Origin: Rhodobacter ferrooxidans | Lineage (GTDB): Bacteria; Pseudomonadota; Alphaproteobacteria; Rhodobacterales; Rhodobacteraceae | Assembly: GCF_000176015.1 (NCBI RefSeq) | Contig: NZ_ACYY01000008.1 | Location: 1-64,000, forward strand | DNA length: 64,000 bases | Direction of reading: 5' to 3' | Shown here: piece after piece, positions 60,540-64,000 of the stretch | How positions within the stretch are numbered: position 1 is the stretch's first letter | Layout of the letters: each line of letters starts with the position of its first letter | Notes under the pieces: generated by a model | What the model was told of the DNA's origin: nothing | Database searches by the model: none | The model's input: the letters and a program-made list of their open reading frames with translations, nothing else | Program-made: the position numbers and the translations under genes

Positions 60540-60843
60540 CGCTGTATCGCGGGGGGGGCGACCCGGCAAGGTGGTGAGACCGCCCAATTCAGGCCAATGA
60601 GCTGCAGCGGGCGTTCCTCAAAGCCGGAGGTTTGCCGCAGGGCCGTTGCGAACGGCACCTTCATCACCCTGCGGGTCTGCACGGCTCCGTCGCTGCCGAA
60701 GGGCTGTCGCCCACGCTTGCCGGTGCGCTTCGCCGTCCAGATCGTGTCAGGGTCAATCCAGATCGCCAGCGCGCCCCGACACTTGAGCGACTTGTTATAT
60801 GCGGGCCAAATCAGGGTCTTGTGGCTTGCTTGAAGCGGGCAGA
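60540..60843 (-). pseudogene. Decayed IS5-type transposase fragment
   Basis: On the minus strand one frame reads WPAYNKSLKCRGALAIWIDP, then TGKRGRQPFGSDGAVQT, RVMKVPFATALRQTSGFEER and LIGLNWAV, matching the first ~90 residues of IS5-family transposases (WPEYNxSLxRRGxLTIW, ..GLDWAVPDFSTL). The beginning (SARFKQATRP) is in another frame, so at least one frameshift exists, and a third frame (LTTLPGRPPRD) may hold the DFSTL region. The rest of the ~300-residue enzyme, with its catalytic residues, is missing. I see no terminal inverted repeats. It sits between two tRNA genes, and the remaining 60844-60977 shows nothing. Confidence 0.75.
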
Positions 60844-60977
60844 GGAGCCCGATTCATCGGCGCCGCCGGGGGCGTTCCCCTCGCCTTCGATCTGCTTCCC
60901 CCCGTGTTCCCCCAGCGCAGAACGAGAACAGCCCCCTTGCGGGATGGCTGGTAACTTCTTGCTTTTCTTGGGATTAT

Positions 60978-61052
60978 TGGCTCCGGCGGTAGGGATCGAA
61001 CCTACGACCAATTGATTAACAGTCAACTGCTCTACCGCTGAGCTACGCCGGA
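60978..61052 (-). tRNA. tRNA-Asn(GUU)
   Basis: 75 nt including encoded CCA. The acceptor TCCGGCG pairs with CGCCGGA, the discriminator is G, the D-arm is GCTCAGCGGTAGAGC, the anticodon loop CTGTTAA gives GUU and the T-loop is GGTTCGATCC. Confidence 0.97.
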
Positions 61053-61059
61053 ACACGTG

Positions 61060-61736
61060 GGCCGTATAGCAAGCAGAATCCGGGCCGTCCAGATGCATTT
61101 CAATTTAAATTGGCCCGGGATGCAGGTCGCGATCCGAGACGCGGGCGCGGGGCGAGATGTCCGTTGCGACATGCGGGGCTATGGAGGTTTTCGCTATTTA
61201 TATCATGGGATTGGCAGGTAATTTCACCGCCTGTTCGGCGGCGGGGCAGCGGGCCGAGTTCACGGTGGCGGTGCCTTGTGATGTTCGGATCGGCATGGCT
61301 TTGTCGATCGGTGCCGTGCCAAACGGCTTGCTTGAACCGGATCGGGCACCCGTCGGTGATCGAGGTGCTGCAGCGGACGGCGGCAGGGTTCCAATTCACG
61401 AGGCATCGTTTGTCGGTCTGTTATCTGATTTGTGGATCGGGCCGACCAATCTGCTGCCCGACGCGACCGGCACAGGCCAGTGTTTCGCAGGGCCGATCCC
61501 GCCATCAGCCCGGCCAGCGCAGAAACCTGATCAAGCAGGCCCTGCGCAAAGTTTCATTGCGGTGGTCAGCGTCGGCGCATCCGGGCAATCGGAGTGACCG
61601 GGCAAGACCTGGTGCGCCTTCGGCCTGCGATCCGCCCGGATCGGGCGCGGCGCGGGGGAGGGTGGCAACGGCGCTGCACCGCGTGCCGCGCGCGTCTGCT
61701 CTTTCGCGCAGGCCCGGCTACGGGTAGGCTGGCCGC
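61060..61736. other. 677-bp region with no convincing gene
   Basis: Between tRNA-Asn and the histidine kinase. The longest plausible frame, 61157-61597 on the plus strand (146 codons), has no recognisable domain or good ribosome site, and its composition resembles random translation of GC-rich DNA. No response-regulator remnant is visible before the kinase. The region may hold regulatory RNA or a decayed gene; I see nothing definite. Confidence 0.5.
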
Positions 61737-63062
61737 ATGTTCGGTCTGTTGAAAACCCTTCTGCCCCGCAGCCTTTACGGCCGTGCCGCGCTGATTCTGA
61801 TCGTGCCGATTGTCACGATCCAACTGGTGGTGTCGGTGGCGTTCATCCAGCGCCACTTTGAAAAGGTGACGCAGCAGATGACCGAAGGGGTGGGGATCGA
61901 ACTGCGGGCGGTGCTGGCAGAGATGCAGACGGCACCGGCGGGTCAGCCCATGCCCGGCATTGCGCTGGCGCGCGCGCTGGAGTTTCGGCTGGAACGACCG
62001 GCGCAAGAGGTGGCGCAGACAGATGCCGTTGCTTTCTGGGATCTGCCCGGGCGCGTGGTGATCCGCACATTGCGCGAAGGCTTGCCGGGGCTGCGCGCCG
62101 CCGATCTGGAAAGCGACATTGGCGCTGTGCGGCTGCTGGTGGACACGGCAAGCGGGCCGGTGGTGATCACGCTGGACCGTCGCAGGGTGGCGGCGTCCAA
62201 TCCGCATCAGCTTTTGGTGCTGATGATTGCGACCTCGGCGCTGATGACACTGATTTCCTATATTTTCCTGCGCAATCAGGTGCGGCCGATCAAGAAGCTG
62301 GCCGAGGTGGCCGAGGCGTTTGGCAAGGGTCGGCACGTTGTCTATCGGCCGCAGGGGGCGCTGGAGGTGCGGGCGGCGGGGCGTGCTTTCGTCGATATGC
62401 GTGCCCGGATCGAGCGGCAGATCGAGCAGCGCACGCTGATGCTTTCCGGGGTCAGCCACGATCTGCGCACGCCGCTGACCCGGCTGCGGCTGGGGCTGTC
62501 GATGCTGCCGGAGGATGCCGAAACGGCGGCTCTTCTGGGCGATGTGGCCGACATGGAGCGGCTGGTGGACGAGTTTCTGGCCTTTGCCCGCGGCGATGCC
62601 ATGGAGGAAACCCAGCCGGTCAATGTGGCGGCTTTGGTGCAGCGGGTGGTGGAAAACGCCCAACGCGCAGGCCAGCCGGTGCAGTTGCGGCCAGAGGTGG
62701 GGCCAGGCGACTTCCTGGCCGAAGCCCGGTTGCGCCCGATGGCGATTGCCCGGGCGCTGGAGAACCTGATCGGCAATGCGGTGCGCTTTGGCACGCATGT
62801 CGAGGTGTCGCTGGTGCTGAGCGAGCAGCAGGTGCGCATCAGCGTCGAGGACGACGGCCCCGGTATTCCGCCCGAACTGCGGGACGAGGCGATGGCCCCC
62901 TTCACCCGGCTGGACCGCGCCCGCGACCCCAACCGCGGCGGCGGTGTCGGGCTGGGGCTGTCGATTGCCGCCGATATTGCCCGCAGCCATGGCGGTGCCC
63001 TGCGGCTGTCAGACAGCGAGGCTCTGGGCGGGCTGAAGGCGGAATTGCGGCTGGCGCGCTAA
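61737..63062 (+). CDS. EnvZ-like sensor histidine kinase
   Basis: 441 residues. Two membrane helices (ALILIVPIVTIQLVVSVAFI and LLVLMIATSALMTLISYIFL) flank a periplasmic sensor of about 110 residues. A HAMP linker (RNQVRPIKKLAEVAEAFGKG) leads to the H-box with His241 (GVSHDLRTPLTRLRLGLS), the N-box (ALENLIGNAVRFG) and G-boxes (VEDDGPGIPPE, GGGVGLGLSIA). The H-box and overall plan match the EnvZ group. The cognate OmpR-like response regulator usually precedes such genes but is absent here. The signal is unknown. Confidence 0.93.
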   Translation: MFGLLKTLLPRSLYGRAALILIVPIVTIQLVVSVAFIQRHFEKVTQQMTEGVGIELRAVLAEMQTAPAGQPMPGIALARALEFRLERPAQEVAQTDAVAFWDLPGRVVIRTLREGLPGLRAADLESDIGAVRLLVDTASGPVVITLDRRRVAASNPHQLLVLMIATSALMTLISYIFLRNQVRPIKKLAEVAEAFGKGRHVVYRPQGALEVRAAGRAFVDMRARIERQIEQRTLMLSGVSHDLRTPLTRLRLGLSMLPEDAETAALLGDVADMERLVDEFLAFARGDAMEETQPVNVAALVQRVVENAQRAGQPVQLRPEVGPGDFLAEARLRPMAIARALENLIGNAVRFGTHVEVSLVLSEQQVRISVEDDGPGIPPELRDEAMAPFTRLDRARDPNRGGGVGLGLSIAADIARSHGGALRLSDSEALGGLKAELRLAR

Positions 63063-63108
63063 GGCCTGGCGCTCTGGCTCGGCACCGGCTGTTTCAGCGT
63101 GCCCGAGG

Positions 63109-63672
63109 TCAGCGGGGGCGGGCGAAATTGATCACCCAGGCCGGGCGCGCGCCATCGGCCAGGCCGACGCCGATCTCGGTCGCCCCTGCGGCAAGGATGT
63201 TGTCGCGGTGATGCGGCGAGTGCATCCAGAAATTCATCGCCTTTTCCGGCGTGTCAAAGCCCCAGCCGGTATTTTCTGCTGCCATCCGCAGTTTGTAGCC
63301 GCCGCGCCGCAGCCGCTGGCCAAGATCCGACCCGTCCGAGCCGACATGGCTGTAGCCGCCTTGGGCGGCGTTGTCGCAGGCATGGGCATGCGCCACCCGC
63401 TCCAGCTTGGCCGAGGGGCGCAATGCGGGCAGGCCGCGGGCGCGGCGCTCGGCGTTGATCAGCTTGACCAGTTGTGCGATCTGGCCTCTGGCGCGCGACG
63501 GCGCGGCGCACCGTCCCACCGCCGGGCGGTTGTCCGAAGGTGCCGCAGACTGTTGCTCGAACACCACGTTGGCGGCCAGGACCTGCGGCGCCGGTGCCAT
63601 CACACCAGCCAGTGCCAGCGCAAGGCCTGCCAGCAGGGGCAAGCCCGTGCGTGATGGTTTTTGCATTGGCAT
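63109..63672 (-). CDS. Exported CAP-domain (SCP/PR-1-like) protein
   Basis: 187 residues. A signal peptide (LPLLAGLALALAGVMAPAP, cleaved near VLAA) precedes a CAP domain: LVKLINAERRARGLPALRPS, VAHAHACDNAAQGGYSHVGS, the AENTGWG motif, NFWMHSPHHRDNILA and the final GVGLADGARPAWVINFAR. The His residues of YSH and HHR form the conserved CAP cavity. It is secreted or periplasmic; bacterial CAP proteins have no settled function. It is convergent with the histidine kinase gene. Confidence 0.9.
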   Translation of the reverse strand: MPMQKPSRTGLPLLAGLALALAGVMAPAPQVLAANVVFEQQSAAPSDNRPAVGRCAAPSRARGQIAQLVKLINAERRARGLPALRPSAKLERVAHAHACDNAAQGGYSHVGSDGSDLGQRLRRGGYKLRMAAENTGWGFDTPEKAMNFWMHSPHHRDNILAAGATEIGVGLADGARPAWVINFARPR

Positions 63673-63965
63673 CAGGGACTGCCCTTTCCGAAAGCACGTT
63701 CAGTGTTGCGACCGGTATGGCGACGGAAGCCGCCAGATTGATGGTGCAATATGGACAGTTTCATGACCGCGGCGCAACTCTGGCGCGATTGCATCGGCGG
63801 CTTTCCCGCGCAGGCCCCCTCGGGGGTTCGGATTTCATCTGCGCCGCCGCGCCGCCTTCGGCACGCGAAAACCGGTGCCTGCCCTTGCAGCCTCTGGCGC
63901 GCGACACTAAGACTTGAGTAATTCCTCGGCGGTATCCGTATCCATCAGACAACAGGCAGGCGCAG
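63673..63965. other. Divergent intergenic region before clpP
   Basis: 293 bp with no credible gene. It must hold the promoters of the CAP-domain gene (minus) and of clpP (plus). TTGAGT at 63913 could be a clpP -35, but I see no good -10. Confidence 0.45.
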
Positions 63966-64000
63966 ATGAGAGACCCGATCGACCACTACATGAATACCCT
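63966..64000 (+). CDS. clpP: ATP-dependent Clp protease proteolytic subunit, start only
   Basis: The last 35 bases encode MRDPIDHYMNT, which matches the opening of alphaproteobacterial ClpP (MKDPxxxYMNxLVPMVVEQT). CAGGCAGG precedes the ATG. The rest of the gene, with the Ser-His-Asp triad, lies beyond the window, so the call rests on eleven residues. Confidence 0.6.
   Translation, partial: MRDPIDHYMNT

Noticed and set aside
61157-61597. 146-codon plus-strand open frame before the histidine kinase
   Set aside because: No ribosome site, no recognisable domain, and its composition looks like random GC-rich translation.
63474-63917. 147-codon plus-strand open frame over the CAP-domain gene start
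   Set aside because: Antisense shadow with an Arg/Pro/Ala-rich product and no conserved motif.

Overview
The window is high-GC chromosomal DNA from an alphaproteobacterium, most likely a member of the Rhodobacterales (Rhodobacter/Paracoccus-like). Pointers to this group are the DUF6446-type gene between glyQ and glyS, an SqrR/BigR-like sulfide sensor, cytochrome c2 paralogues, the long two-part dihydroneopterin aldolase, an RTX protein ending in a Hint domain, and the N-terminus of an alphaproteobacterial-type ClpP at the right edge. Most of it is ordinary, densely packed core genome. I see no prophage, CRISPR array or intact insertion sequence.

Layout: 0-11 kb holds a cut-off SDR oxidoreductase, an SqrR-like regulator with its probable operator, a flavin reductase, a CorA transporter, a PHP-domain protein, a RutR-like regulator divergent from a beta-alanine/omega-amino acid transaminase, a cupin, a UPF0303 protein, a copper-type P1B-ATPase and TrkH. 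11-19 kb holds a secreted protein with a trypsin-like domain whose catalytic triad looks lost, then glyQ, a DUF6446-like gene, glyS and a PPDK-like protein. 19-23.4 kb holds a SleB-type hydrolase and folB-folP-glmM. 23.4-28.7 kb holds a DMT transporter, a diheme cytochrome/beta-propeller operon behind a promoter with paired palindromes, ilvC, and two overlapping Lrp genes divergent from it.

28.7-41.3 kb holds a class V aminotransferase, a UbiH-like monooxygenase, a HAD nucleotidase, a GntR regulator, a GT2 glycosyltransferase with an MshEN-like N-terminus, carA, a YqeY protein, three tandem cytochrome c2-type genes, lipB, a peptidoglycan-binding secreted protein and tRNA-Leu(GAG). 41.6-49 kb is one 2455-residue RTX/Hint gene. 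49-53.8 kb is a polyamine-type ABC importer operon. 53.8-60.2 kb is a seven-gene minus-strand operon running from an SPOR lipoprotein through dacC, tmk, holB, tatD and an MBL hydrolase to an AEC transporter. 60.4-61.1 kb has tRNA-Ser(UGA) and tRNA-Asn(GUU) flanking a decayed IS5-type transposase. The window ends with an EnvZ-like histidine kinase, a CAP-domain protein and the start of clpP.

The observations I consider most worth following are the low-GC block inside glyS, the paired GACC(A/T)TGGTC palindromes flanking a -10 element upstream of the diheme cytochrome operon, the leader block shared by two of the three cytochrome c2 genes, the giant RTX/Hint protein with recently duplicated modules, and the degenerate trypsin-like and PPDK-like proteins. 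No single locus is clearly a new defence or mobile system.
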